NCBI GenBank assembly: GCA_905234195.1
Contig: CAJOFR010000002.1
Span: forward strand, 1 to 64,000
DNA: 64,000 bases
Direction of reading: 5' to 3'
From: an uncultured Selenomonadaceae bacterium
Lineage (GTDB): Bacteria > Bacillota > Negativicutes > Selenomonadales > Selenomonadaceae
The stretch's first letter is position 1; each line of letters starts with the position of its first letter. The translations under genes and the position numbers were made by a program. Under the pieces are notes generated by a model that had not been told where the DNA came from, did not search any database, and worked only from the letters and a program-made list of their open reading frames with translations. Shown in pieces: positions 8,370 through 16,680 of the stretch.

Positions 8370-8714
8370 TTATTGTCGCGATTCTTCTTCCTCAGTAATA
8401 ATGTCGCAAAGTTCCTTCCATTCGTCAAGAGAAATATCCTCCAGCAATTCTGCGAACTGGATATTTTGTTCGGCAAGAAAATTTTTCACCGCATTATAAG
8501 CTGTCTCCGCGTCGACTTCATCACCAATATTCTGCTTGTCCATAAATTTATCGAAGTCAGCTTGAATTGCCGGATCGGCGGTGCTGTGATCTGCCCAGAT
8601 ATAAGGATTTGCGTCGCTTAAGAAGGTCGAAAGCACTTCCGGCGGAGTTTTCATCTCATCATAAAGACAATCTATCGCTCTGAACATTGCAACATGCAAA
8701 TATTTCCTTTTCAT
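8370..8714 (-). CDS. Acidic protein, possible immunity partner
   Basis: I do not recognise the family of this 114-residue protein. It is strongly acidic at the C-terminus (ending ITEEEESRQ), mostly helical in appearance, has no membrane segment, and includes a LSDANPYIWADHSTADP stretch. The ATG at 8714 overlaps the stop of the upstream gene (ATGA) and has GGAGG 8 bases before it; an in-frame ATG at 8729 is less well placed. Small, acidic and coupled just downstream of a basic toxin-like protein, it fits an immunity protein by position. That role is inferred from context only. Confidence 0.5.
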   Translation of the reverse strand: MKRKYLHVAMFRAIDCLYDEMKTPPEVLSTFLSDANPYIWADHSTADPAIQADFDKFMDKQNIGDEVDAETAYNAVKNFLAEQNIQFAELLEDISLDEWKELCDIITEEEESRQ

Positions 8715-9124
8715 TTCGGTTTCCTCCATTTGTTGACCTTTTTTGGATTTCGCGAATAGCCCGTCTCAGGATCCCAATTTCTTGACGTTGAATTCTTGCC
8801 TGCATTTTGAATTCTTCCGGCACGAGTGCTCACCCAAACTTGAGATCCATCGTTCTCCATTCTTGAGTACCATTCATTACCATATTTGTCTTTACCTTTG
8901 TAATTTGCCGGATCGTTTGCTGTTGTTTCTATCAATTTGCGGTTTTCCGGAGTATCTGATAAATGACCTTCTTTTGGTCTGAAAATGTGTTTGATTTGCG
9001 AATCATTCTGTGGAAATTTGTTTGCCAAATTATCGACTACGTTATCGTACTCGTTTTGTTCGAGAGTACCTTGAGGACTGCCGCCTGCACCGTGCCCCAA
9101 ACCCGAATCGTCATGTCGTCCCAT
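8711..9124 (-). CDS. Toxin-like C-terminal domain protein
   Basis: The protein has 137 residues. A Gly/His-rich start (MGRHDDSGLGHGAGG) is followed by KHIFRPKEGHL, ENRKLIE, DKYGNEWYSR and GSQVWVSTRAGRI, and a Lys/Arg-rich end. The layout (a linker, then a compact basic domain with conserved-looking His, Glu and Arg) resembles nuclease-type tips of polymorphic toxins, but I could not assign a named family. There is no signal peptide or delivery domain, so it may be an orphan tip left after recombination. The ATG has GGGAGG 6 bases upstream. The next gene overlaps by 4 bases and may encode immunity. Confidence 0.5.
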   Translation of the reverse strand: MGRHDDSGLGHGAGGSPQGTLEQNEYDNVVDNLANKFPQNDSQIKHIFRPKEGHLSDTPENRKLIETTANDPANYKGKDKYGNEWYSRMENDGSQVWVSTRAGRIQNAGKNSTSRNWDPETGYSRNPKKVNKWRKPK

Positions 9125-9125
9125 G

Positions 9126-9827
9126 TTAAGCCTCCCGCCTGCTTCTGTTAGCGGGTAGTATCAGCTTAATGTTACGGTTAACGGCATAATCGAACCATGA
9201 ATAAATTTTTTTGTCGTCTTTGGACAGCGTGTATATTATTATCGTCCGTAACCTTTGAAGATTATCGACCGTGTAGCGGAGAGCCTTCTTCATTAGCGAC
9301 AATTTTTTACCGCTGTTGCGCAAACCTTTGGTGCTGAACGCGACCTTCACAATTTGCCATACCATCCAACATGTTCGGGAAAATTTTTTCATTTGAGTAA
9401 GTAATATTTGGAATAACGACGGCATTTAGCTCAAGTGTTAGCCAAATCGAAACGATACGAGCCCGAAAAAGTCTGTGCAAGTTTTCAATTTTATTTATGT
9501 CGCCGCAAAGTGAATAATCGGGCGCGATGAAATATTTTACACCGGCAAAACGATTACGATAGAAATCTTTCCACTCTTCAACGTCATAGTAAATTGCGTT
9601 CCAAATACCGCAAAGTCCGTCAAAAGCATTGTCGTAATTGTAAAAAGAGACGCACGTTCTGTCTGTTCGGAGATAATCGCCTTTGTCTTTATAAAGAGCG
9701 ATATAATCAGGATATTGGTTATTTTCGCCGCAACGTATGGTAAATCGTATTCACCTACTAAATAAGTTTTATTGGAAATCTCCGTGAAGTTGAGATTCAG
9801 TAGTTTTTTTAGATTTTTCTTAGTCAA
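9126..9827 (-). pseudogene. DUF4417 gene with two compensating frameshifts
   Basis: Three segments in two frames join into one DUF4417-like protein. The first runs from a TTG start at 9827 (AGGAGG 9 bases upstream) and reads LTKKNLKKLLNL to about base 9735. The second is in another frame from about 9730 to 9375 (PDYIALYKDKGDY, KYFIAPDYSLCGDINK, LELNAVVIPNI). The third returns to the first frame (VAFSTKGLRNSGKK, SWFDYAVNRNIKL) and stops at 9126. DUF4417 proteins are about 230 residues and often plasmid- or phage-linked; their function is unknown. One base seems lost near 9733 and one gained near 9370. This is a decayed gene or a pair of sequencing errors. Confidence 0.65.
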
Positions 9828-10053
9828 TGTTAAATTCCTCCTTCTATTTTCCACACCAAAAGAGGAATCGCCAAAAACCATTGAAATTTTTTTGTAAACC
9901 TGTTAAAATGTGTGTGAATTTTGTATTTTCTCAATCGGCGTCGGCAATTCTCTTTGTCGGCGTAATTTTTTACCCTCTCACGCGAAGATCTATATTTGAA
10001 TAATTTGCTTAAAAGTTTTTTCCCTCAAGAAAGGCGGCGAATTTTTTATCATT

Positions 10054-10941
10054 ATGAAACCATTGCTCAAGGTTGAAAATCTTCGACAACATTTTAAAAT
10101 TTCGCGCAGTTTCACGGTTAAAGCGGTGAACGGCGTTTCGTTTGAGATTTATCCCGGCGAAACTTACGGGCTTGTCGGCGAGAGCGGCTCCGGCAAAACG
10201 ACAATCGGGCGCAGTATTATTCGGCTGTACGATCCCACCGAAGGCGAAATTATTTTCAACGGCAAAAAAATTTCCGGCGCGCTCGACGGCGAAACAAATA
10301 AAATGCTCCGCCAAAATATGCAGATGATTTTTCAAGACCCGATGTCAAGTTTGAATCCGCGAAAAAAAATCGGTGACATTATCGCCGAAGGGCTGGACAT
10401 TCACCGACTTTATTCGAGCGTGGAGGAGCGCAACGGAATTGTCAGCGGAATTTTAAAAAAGGTCGGGCTGTCACCCGCGCACGCCGAAAGATACCCGCAA
10501 CAATTTTCCGGAGGACAAAGGCAGCGCGTCGGAATTGCCCGCGCCCTTGTCATGAATCCAAAGCTGATTATCGCGGACGAATGTATTTCCGCGCTCGATG
10601 TTTCCATTCAAGCGCAGGTCGTCAATCTCATGAAAGATATTCAAGACGAAACCAAATGCGCTTATCTTTTTATCGCCCACGATTTGAGTATGGTGAAATA
10701 TATTTCGGACAGGATTGGGGTTTTGCACAAAGGTTATCTCGTCGAAACCGGTTTGACACGGGAAATTTTTTCTACCCCCGCGCACCCTTACACGCAAAGT
10801 CTTTTGTCGGCAGTGCCGCACCCAAATCCCAGAGTCGAAAAAAATCGTCAGCTCGTGATCTACGACGCGAACAACGCGAACTACGAAAATGCAACCATGC
10901 GCCGGCTTAGCGATACCCATTTTGTTTTGGAGAATGCTTGA
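10054..10941 (+). CDS. Peptide ABC transporter ATP-binding protein (OppF/DppF-like)
   Basis: A 295-residue ABC ATPase. Walker A is GESGSGKT (42-49), the Q-loop is IFQDP near 93, the signature is SGGQR (152-156) and Walker B is LIIADE (171-176). The insert DPMSSLNPR and the C-terminal HPYTQSLLSAVP segment are typical of the oligopeptide/dipeptide subfamily, which powers peptide or nickel uptake with a second ATPase, two permeases and a binding protein. None of those partners is in this window, so it is an orphan here. The nearest ribosome site (AAAGGCGG) is unusually far (about 17 bases) from the ATG. A strong terminator follows. Confidence 0.9.
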   Translation: MKPLLKVENLRQHFKISRSFTVKAVNGVSFEIYPGETYGLVGESGSGKTTIGRSIIRLYDPTEGEIIFNGKKISGALDGETNKMLRQNMQMIFQDPMSSLNPRKKIGDIIAEGLDIHRLYSSVEERNGIVSGILKKVGLSPAHAERYPQQFSGGQRQRVGIARALVMNPKLIIADECISALDVSIQAQVVNLMKDIQDETKCAYLFIAHDLSMVKYISDRIGVLHKGYLVETGLTREIFSTPAHPYTQSLLSAVPHPNPRVEKNRQLVIYDANNANYENATMRRLSDTHFVLENA

Positions 10942-10957
10942 ATAAATAATTTTTTTC

Positions 10958-10987
10958 AAGCCGTCTTCGGGCGGCTTTTTGTTTTTT
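10958..10987 (+). terminator. Intrinsic terminator
   Basis: AAGCCGTC and GGCGGCTT form an 8-bp stem around a stable TTCG tetraloop, followed by TTTTTGTTTTTTG. Confidence 0.85.
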
Positions 10988-11026
10988 GAAAAGCGTGTTA
11001 TAATTCCGCGGTGAGGTGTTTAAAAA

Positions 11027-11377
11027 ATGTTTGGAATAGGCGCGGGCGAATTTATCGTGATTTTAATCGTCGGGTTGATAGTTTTCGGACCCAGCAAGTT
11101 GCCGGAAGTCGGGCGGGCTTTAGGCAGGGGCTTGCGTGAATTTCGGAAGGCGCAGGCGGCTTTTTCGGCGACACTGGAAGAAACGGCCGAAGAGCCCCCA
11201 AAAAAATCTGCCGCTGAAAAAATTTCCGTCGAAAAAATTTCTACAGAGAAAAAGTTTGACGAGAAAGTTTCCGCTGAAAAAAATTCTGCCGCCGAAACTC
11301 AACCTGCGCGGCTTACCGTCGAAGAAGTCATAGAGGGTGCAAAAAACAATCCGATCGTTAAAGAACGAACGGATTGA
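11027..11377 (+). CDS. Twin-arginine translocase subunit TatA/TatB
   Basis: A 116-residue protein with one N-terminal membrane helix ([20 protein letters not shown]), the conserved [14 protein letters not shown] hinge and amphipathic helix, and a long charged tail rich in Glu-Lys repeats. The Glu at position 8 of the membrane helix and the extended tail lean towards TatB, but TatA-like proteins of this shape also exist. Tat exports folded proteins across the inner membrane. No tatC is in the window. A TATAAT box lies upstream and GAGGTG precedes the ATG. The 3' end of the gene is itself part of a terminator hairpin shared with the convergent LysR gene. Confidence 0.85.
   Translation: MFGIGAGEFIVILIVGLIVFGPSKLPEVGRALGRGLREFRKAQAAFSATLEETAEEPPKKSAAEKISVEKISTEKKFDEKVSAEKNSAAETQPARLTVEEVIEGAKNNPIVKERTD
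11341..11376 (-). terminator. Shared bidirectional terminator
   Basis: CAATCCG (11347-11353) and CGGATTG (11370-11376) with inner CGTT/AACG pairs form a stem that lies inside the last codons of the Tat gene. On the minus strand it is followed by TTTTTT, ending the LysR transcript; on the plus strand AAAAATTTTTT follows. Confidence 0.7.
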
Positions 11378-11397
11378 AAAATTTTTTCGCGCTGAAT

Positions 11398-12288
11398 TTA
11401 GTCGATGTAACTTGCTTTGAACATGTCGAGGAAGTTTTTGCACGCCGTCGAAAGCGTTTGGTTTTTCAGCCACGAAACAACTGTGTGCGTCGTCATTTCC
11501 GGTTCGACAAGTCTCTTGTAGACGAGATCCCCGTCAGTCAAAAGTTTTTGGCTGGAAATAGGAATCATCGCGATGCCGAGCCCCATTTTCACGAGCAACA
11601 AATCCTGTACGACGCTATCAGACACGCAAATAACTTCCGGTTCAAAACCAACTTTTCTGCAGTTCGATTCAAAAATCGACTTCCAACGAAGAGGCAGAAT
11701 TATCGGCTTGCCCTTCAGCTCCTTGAGGCGAACGGTGCTTTCATCTTTGCCGCAAGTGTTTTTTGCGTTCATGACCATGACGAGCGGTTCATTCGGCAGG
11801 ACGAGAGATTCATAAGAGAGGTTGTCGACCTGCGTCCTTGTAATCGCAATTTCGATCAAGTGATTGTCAAGGAGTTCCAAAACGCGCGCGCCTTCCGCCT
11901 CGCAAATCTCAAAAGTGATGCCCGGATAAGCTTGGTGGAACGAGGAAATTAAATCGGGCAAAATCATCGCGCCGGAAGTCGTTATCGTTCCAATCCTAAT
12001 CGTGCCCTTCGAGCCGCTGCCAATCTCCGTAATTTCACGGACTGCGCCGTCAACCATGCCGAGAATACTTTCGACGCGACCATAAAGCAAACGCCCAGCT
12101 TCGGTCAGCCGAATACGACGAGAGCCGCGCTCAAAAAGTTTGACGTGCAATTTTTCTTCAAGGTGTTTCATTTGGCGGCTGAGCGCGGGCTGTGCAACTG
12201 CCAATCTCTGCGCGGCGTGGCTGATATTTCCCTCCTCGACTATCGCAAAAAATGCGCGCATATCCTTAATTCCGATACCCTTTTCCAT
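11398..12288 (-). CDS. LysR-family transcriptional regulator
   Basis: A 296-residue LysR regulator. The winged helix-turn-helix (about 5-65) contains the family segment AAQRLAVAQPALSRQMKHLE, and a periplasmic-binding-protein-like effector domain follows (about 90-290). The ATG at 12288 gives a family-standard N-terminus and has GGGGAT upstream; an in-frame TTG 39 bases earlier lacks a good site. A promoter with TTGACG and TATGAT lies in the shared upstream region with the divergent dhaL gene. LysR proteins often control the divergent neighbour, so dhaL (and possibly the GH32 genes) is a candidate target. The inducer is unknown. Confidence 0.9.
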   Translation of the reverse strand: MEKGIGIKDMRAFFAIVEEGNISHAAQRLAVAQPALSRQMKHLEEKLHVKLFERGSRRIRLTEAGRLLYGRVESILGMVDGAVREITEIGSGSKGTIRIGTITTSGAMILPDLISSFHQAYPGITFEICEAEGARVLELLDNHLIEIAITRTQVDNLSYESLVLPNEPLVMVMNAKNTCGKDESTVRLKELKGKPIILPLRWKSIFESNCRKVGFEPEVICVSDSVVQDLLLVKMGLGIAMIPISSQKLLTDGDLVYKRLVEPEMTTHTVVSWLKNQTLSTACKNFLDMFKASYID

Positions 12289-12330
12289 TTTCAAATCATC
12301 CCCAAAAAATTTTTCCTTTCTTCTCAAAAA

Positions 12331-12359
12331 ATCATAATTATTATAGCACAGTTCGTCAA
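12331..12359 (-). promoter_or_regulatory. Promoter of the LysR gene
   Basis: On the minus strand TTGACG (12354-12359) and TATGAT (12331-12336) are 17 bp apart. A second -10-like TATAAT lies inside the spacer. The region is shared with dhaL and is the natural place for LysR binding. Confidence 0.6.
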
Positions 12360-12410
12360 GTTATGATACAATTAGAATGATTATTTTTATTTTAGAAAGG
12401 GGAGTCAAAA

Positions 12411-13028
12411 ATGATAAGGGAGGCAGTGGACGCGGCGATAAAGGCAATTTTGTCGGAGAAAGATTATTTGTCACAGCTGGACGAAAAAACAGGAGACGGG
12501 GATCACGGCTTGAACATGGCGCGCGGAGCACAGGCGGCGCAGGAGGCAATGGACGAACTCGACGAGCCGGAAGATTTGAAAAAAGTTTTGTCGGCAATAG
12601 GCGAGGCGTTCGCGACAAACGTCGGCGGGACTGCGGGTCCTCTTTACGGCGCGGGACTTTTGGCGGCGGCTGAAGTCGTTGACGAAAATGCAACGCCGGA
12701 TATTCCCACGCTGGAAAAAATTTTCGGCGCGGCTGTCGAGGAAATTAAAAAGCGCGGGCACGCCGATAAGGGCGACAAAACTATGCTTGATGTTCTTATT
12801 CCGATTCACGAATGTTTTGTTGCGGGAAATGTTTCCGGAAAATCTTTTGAGGAAGTTTTGGCGCAGGCAAGGGATGCCGCTCGTGACGGGGTGAATTACA
12901 CAAAAGATATTCCTGCGCGGCGCGGGCTGGCAAGTCATCTCGGCGAAAAAAGTATCGGCTTTGAAGACCCCGGCGCAATGTCGTCCTTTATAATTTTTCG
13001 CACCCTCTGCAGTTTCCGCAAAAGCTAA
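12411..13028 (+). CDS. dhaL: Dihydroxyacetone kinase subunit DhaL-like
   Basis: A 205-residue DAK2-domain protein, the ADP-binding subunit of PTS-dependent dihydroxyacetone kinase. It has the nucleotide/Mg site DGDHGLNM (about 29-36), GGTAGPLYG, DKTMLDVLIP and ARRGLASHLGE. In the last family motif IGHxDPGA the His is replaced by Phe (IGFEDPGA). DhaL normally works with DhaK, which binds dihydroxyacetone, and the phosphoryl carrier DhaM. Neither is adjacent, so the partner is elsewhere or the role has changed. AAAGGGGAG precedes the ATG. It is divergent from a LysR gene and followed by GH32 genes. Confidence 0.85.
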   Translation: MIREAVDAAIKAILSEKDYLSQLDEKTGDGDHGLNMARGAQAAQEAMDELDEPEDLKKVLSAIGEAFATNVGGTAGPLYGAGLLAAAEVVDENATPDIPTLEKIFGAAVEEIKKRGHADKGDKTMLDVLIPIHECFVAGNVSGKSFEEVLAQARDAARDGVNYTKDIPARRGLASHLGEKSIGFEDPGAMSSFIIFRTLCSFRKS

Positions 13029-13093
13029 ATTATTTTAAGAAAATATCCCGTCGCTTTTGGCGGTGATAAATTTAATAAAAAGGAGAACACTCT

Positions 13094-14551
13094 ATGCAAG
13101 AAAAATCTGTAGTAACAAATTCTCGTTGGTATCCGTCGTATCACATTGCCGCGCCTTCGGGCTGGGTCAACGACCCGAACGGCTTTTGTTTTTTCAACGG
13201 GCAGTATCATTTTTTCTATCAGCATTACCCGTATGCTCCGCAGTGGGGTCCCATGCACTGGGGGCACGTCGTCGGCAAGGATTTAGTTCACTGGAAACAT
13301 TTGCCCATTGCGCTCGCGCCTGATAAGCCCTACGACAAGGACGGCTGTTTCAGCGGTTGCGGTCTCGAAAAGGACGGCAAACTTTATCTCGTGTATACCG
13401 GACATTGTCAGCTGCCCGAAGGTAACGAACTCGGCTTGCCGCACACGCAGACGCAGTGCATTGCCTTTAGCGAAGACGGAATTAATTTTACGAAGCTCGA
13501 AGAAAATCCCGTCATTGCAGTTCCGGAAAATGAAGAGATTCATAAAGGAGACTTCCGCGATCCGAAAGTTTGGTCGCATGACGGAAAATATTATATGGTC
13601 GTCGGCTCGCGCACGCCTGACGAAACTACAGGGCAGCTTTTGCTTTTTGAGTCCGAAGATTTGATTGATTGGAAGTTCAAAAATATTTCTGCGCGCGCTG
13701 AAGGAAATCAAGGCAATATGTGGGAATGCCCGAACTTCGCGGAAATTGACGGGCAAGACGTTTTGATTATGTCGCCGCAGGGAATCGAGCGCGAAGAAAA
13801 TAAATTCGTGAACGTCTACCAATCCGGCTACATGGTCGGCAAAATGAACTACGACACGGGGATTTTTACGCACGGCGATTTTGATTTGCTTGACTACGGT
13901 TTTGATTTTTACGCGCCGCAAATTATTCAGACTCCCGACGGGCGCACGGTTTTAATCGGCTGGCTTGACATGTGGTTTAGCCCCATGCCCGAAAATCAAG
14001 ACGGCTGGTCCTGCATGATGACTGTTCCGCGTGAATTGCATGTTCGTAACGGAAAAATTTTCAGCACGCCGATTAGGGAACTCGAAAGCTTGAGAACGTC
14101 CAAAAAAATTTACAGGTACGTCAAAATTGACAAGCCGAAGAAATTTAAAGACGTTCGCGGGGAAATCGGGGAGCTCGTCGCGAAAATTGACGCTTCGGGC
14201 GCGAAGAAATTTTATATTGAGTTTAGAAGTTCCGAAGAGCAGAAAACAGTTTTGAGTTTCGACACGGAAAGCGGGCTCGTCCAACTGAATCGCGACAGAT
14301 CCGGCGAGGGCGTCGAAGGCACGCGCGAAGTCACAATCAAGCCGACGAAAATTTTTAATCTGCGCGTCTATCTCGACAGGTCGTCTCTGGAAATTTTCAT
14401 TAACGACGGCGAGGCGATTTTGTCCTCACGGATTTACTCGAATAAATTTTCGCGGGATATTGTCTTCGCGCCGGAGGACGGCACGTTAAATTTGAAGAGG
14501 GTAATTTTCTACACGCTCGAAGAATCTTTTCCGCAACCCGAAGTAAAATAA
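13094..14551 (+). CDS. GH32 beta-fructosidase, cytoplasmic type
   Basis: A 485-residue glycoside hydrolase family 32 enzyme. The nucleophile is Asp27 in WVNDPNG, the transition-state stabiliser is Asp156 in RDPK, and the acid/base is Glu211 in ECP. A five-bladed propeller is followed by the family beta-sandwich. There is no signal peptide, so it is expected to cleave sucrose, sucrose-6-phosphate or short fructans inside the cell. Closely related residues run along the whole length of the next gene, which shows a duplication. AAGGAG lies before the ATG. No PTS or sugar permease is adjacent; a strong terminator follows. Confidence 0.92.
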   Translation: MQEKSVVTNSRWYPSYHIAAPSGWVNDPNGFCFFNGQYHFFYQHYPYAPQWGPMHWGHVVGKDLVHWKHLPIALAPDKPYDKDGCFSGCGLEKDGKLYLVYTGHCQLPEGNELGLPHTQTQCIAFSEDGINFTKLEENPVIAVPENEEIHKGDFRDPKVWSHDGKYYMVVGSRTPDETTGQLLLFESEDLIDWKFKNISARAEGNQGNMWECPNFAEIDGQDVLIMSPQGIEREENKFVNVYQSGYMVGKMNYDTGIFTHGDFDLLDYGFDFYAPQIIQTPDGRTVLIGWLDMWFSPMPENQDGWSCMMTVPRELHVRNGKIFSTPIRELESLRTSKKIYRYVKIDKPKKFKDVRGEIGELVAKIDASGAKKFYIEFRSSEEQKTVLSFDTESGLVQLNRDRSGEGVEGTREVTIKPTKIFNLRVYLDRSSLEIFINDGEAILSSRIYSNKFSRDIVFAPEDGTLNLKRVIFYTLEESFPQPEVK

Positions 14552-14577
14552 AACCTCAACATAAAAATTTTTTCACA

Positions 14578-14602
14578 GGCAGAGTAATTTCTGCCTTTTT
14601 TT
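14578..14602 (+). terminator. Intrinsic terminator between the GH32 genes
   Basis: GGCAGA (14578-14583) and TCTGCC (14590-14595) form a 6-bp stem followed by seven T. The two GH32 genes are therefore probably transcribed separately, at least in part. Confidence 0.75.
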
Positions 14603-14669
14603 CACGCAAAAATCACCCGCCTATATTATCATGTGCGAAAAATTTTTTGCGCGAAAGGAGCGATTTTTG

Positions 14670-16217
14670 ATGAAGAGGTTTTTCTTGAGGGCATCGGCAA
14701 TTTTGTCGATAATGTTTTGCCTGACGCTGCTGGCGTTCTCGAAAAATGTTGATGCCGCCGTTGAGCGCGTACCTGTTTCCGTGACAAATGCGCGCTGGTA
14801 TCCGCTGTATCACATTGCCCCGCCGGCGGGCTGGGTCAACGATCCGAACGGCTTTTGCACTTTCAAAGGCGAATACCACTTTTTCTATCAGCATTACCCC
14901 TACGACGTGAAGTGGGGGCCCATGCACTGGGGGCACGTCGTCAGCAATGACTTGGTTCACTGGGAGCATCTGCCCGTTGCGCTCGAACCCAATCAACTTT
15001 ACGACGCGGGCGGCGGTTGTTTTTCGGGTAGCGGTATCGAAAAGGACGGCAAACTTTATCTCATGTACACCGGTCACGTAGATTTACCCGTCTTGACGCC
15101 GGAAGGTATCGACCGCATTGAATCGCAGAATATTGCCGTGAGCGAAGACGGAGTTCATTTCACGAAGATTAAAGAAAATCCCGTGCTCTTCGTTCCGAAA
15201 TCCGACGAGATTCATCAAGGCGACTTCCGCGATCCAAAAGTTTGGTCACACAACGGAAAATATTACTCGATTATCGGTTCGCGCACGCCCGACGCAACTA
15301 CCGGACAGATTCTGATTTTTGAATCGCCTAATCTGATTGACTGGACGTTCAAAAATATCATGGCGCAGGGTTCCGAAAATCAAGGCAACGTTTGGGAATG
15401 CCCGAACTTCGCGACGATTGACGGGCAGGACGTTTTGATTTTCTCCCCGCAGGCAGTCAAGCCCGAAGGCAAAAAATATTTGAACGTTCACCAATCTGTT
15501 TACATGCTCGGCAATTTTAATTACAACACGGGAATTTTTACGCACGGCAATTTTGATATTCTCGACTATGGTTTTGATTTTTACGCGCCGCAAATCACGC
15601 AGACTTTTGACGGACGCACGGTTTTAATCGGCTGGCTTGATATGTGGGAAAATCCCTTTCCCGAACAAGCTGACGGCTGGTCCTGCATGATGACTGTCCC
15701 GCGTGAACTCCATGTTCGCAAAGGAAAACTTTTCACCACGCCCGTTAAGGAACTCGAAAGCTTGAGGACTTCCGAAAAAAGCTACAGCAACTTGACGATT
15801 AACAAGGCGACAAAACTTGACAGCGTTCGCGGCGAAACAGGAGAACTCCTTGCGACTGTCGACACGTCGAAAAATTTTGCGATTGAGTTGAGAAGTTCCG
15901 GCAAAGAGAAAACCGTTTTGAGTTACGACGCGGCGACGAGAATTTTCAAAATAAATCGCGATAAAGCCGGCGAAGGTGCCGGGGGCGAACGCGAAGTTCA
16001 GCTTGCTCCCGCCGGCGAAATGAATCTGCGCATTTTCCTCGACAGATCTTCCATTGAAATTTTCCTCAACAACGGCGAAGCGGTCATGTCTTCGCGCGTT
16101 TATCCGAAGAGCACTTCGCAAGATATCGTTTTCGTTCCGCAGGGCGGTACTCTCAATCTGAAGAACGTAACTTTCTACACGCTCGGTCAAGGAATCCCGC
16201 AGCCTAACGTTAAATAA
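14670..16217 (+). CDS. GH32 beta-fructosidase, exported
   Basis: A 515-residue paralog of the preceding enzyme with an added N-terminal signal peptide: MKRFFLRAS, a hydrophobic core to about residue 23, and likely cleavage after VDA near 29. The catalytic residues are Asp58 (WVNDPNG), Asp in RDPK and Glu in WECPNF. It probably hydrolyses levan, inulin or sucrose in the periplasm or outside. No lipobox is seen. The ATG at 14670 is preferred because AAAGGAG lies 9 bases upstream; an in-frame ATG 39 bases earlier would bury the signal. It ends in a bidirectional terminator. Confidence 0.92.
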   Translation: MKRFFLRASAILSIMFCLTLLAFSKNVDAAVERVPVSVTNARWYPLYHIAPPAGWVNDPNGFCTFKGEYHFFYQHYPYDVKWGPMHWGHVVSNDLVHWEHLPVALEPNQLYDAGGGCFSGSGIEKDGKLYLMYTGHVDLPVLTPEGIDRIESQNIAVSEDGVHFTKIKENPVLFVPKSDEIHQGDFRDPKVWSHNGKYYSIIGSRTPDATTGQILIFESPNLIDWTFKNIMAQGSENQGNVWECPNFATIDGQDVLIFSPQAVKPEGKKYLNVHQSVYMLGNFNYNTGIFTHGNFDILDYGFDFYAPQITQTFDGRTVLIGWLDMWENPFPEQADGWSCMMTVPRELHVRKGKLFTTPVKELESLRTSEKSYSNLTINKATKLDSVRGETGELLATVDTSKNFAIELRSSGKEKTVLSYDAATRIFKINRDKAGEGAGGEREVQLAPAGEMNLRIFLDRSSIEIFLNNGEAVMSSRVYPKSTSQDIVFVPQGGTLNLKNVTFYTLGQGIPQPNVK

Positions 16218-16232
16218 ATTTTTACTCGAAAA

Positions 16233-16275
16233 AAAAATCGGGGAAGGCTGAAAAATTTTCGCCTTCCCTTTTTTT
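16233..16275. terminator. Bidirectional terminator
   Basis: GGGAAGGC (16241-16248) pairs with GCCTTCCC (16261-16268). T7 follows on plus and CGATTTTTTTTT follows on minus. It serves the exported GH32 gene and the convergent DUF1858 gene. Confidence 0.85.
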
Positions 16276-16305
16276 ATCGTAAACCTTTTTATCCAAAAAT
16301 TTTTA

Positions 16306-16554
16306 TCAGTTCGTCGCGGCAACCTCTGCGGACTCTTCCTTGTCGGCTCCTTCTTCGGCGGCGTCTACAACTTCGTTGAGCGCGGCAACCAATTCATCCG
16401 GGTCAATCCCATGCGCCATCGCGCCCTGCTCGATATTTTCAAAGCGCGCCGCCATGCAACCGAAACAACCCATTCCCGCATACATAAAAACGCCAATAGT
16501 GTCAGGATATTTTTGCACGACCTCAATAATTCCCATGTCCTTAGTAATTTTCAC
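16306..16554 (-). CDS. DUF1858 redox disulfide protein
   Basis: An 82-residue protein of the DUF1858 family. Cys30 and Cys33 form a CxxC pair (GMGCFGC) after an N-terminal helix (MKITKDMGIIEVVQKYP), and the C-terminal tail is acidic. Related proteins are described as hybrid-cluster-protein-associated redox disulfide proteins, but no biochemical role is established. A GTG start is chosen because GGAAGGAG lies 8 bases upstream; an earlier GTG overlaps that site. It stands alone between a terminator and the divergent rsmH promoter. Confidence 0.8.
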   Translation of the reverse strand: MKITKDMGIIEVVQKYPDTIGVFMYAGMGCFGCMAARFENIEQGAMAHGIDPDELVAALNEVVDAAEEGADKEESAEVAATN

Positions 16555-16632
16555 AACAAACACTCCTTCCGGATAACGAGATTATATCACGCTAAATTTG
16601 ATAGTCAAATGAAATTTTACTGAAAATTTTTC

Positions 16633-16660
16633 TTGCAAGAAAGGAATTTTTTGGTATAAT
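16633..16660 (+). promoter_or_regulatory. Promoter of rsmH-ftsL
   Basis: TTGCAA (16633-16638) and a perfect TATAAT (16655-16660) are 16 bp apart, 20 bases before the rsmH start. Confidence 0.7.
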
Positions 16661-16680
16661 CTATTCGGGAGGGAAGGAAG

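Noticed and set aside
12361-12693. Minus-strand proline-rich open frame over dhaL
   Set aside because: Its low-complexity Pro/Arg/Leu translation arises from the complement of the DhaL coding sequence.
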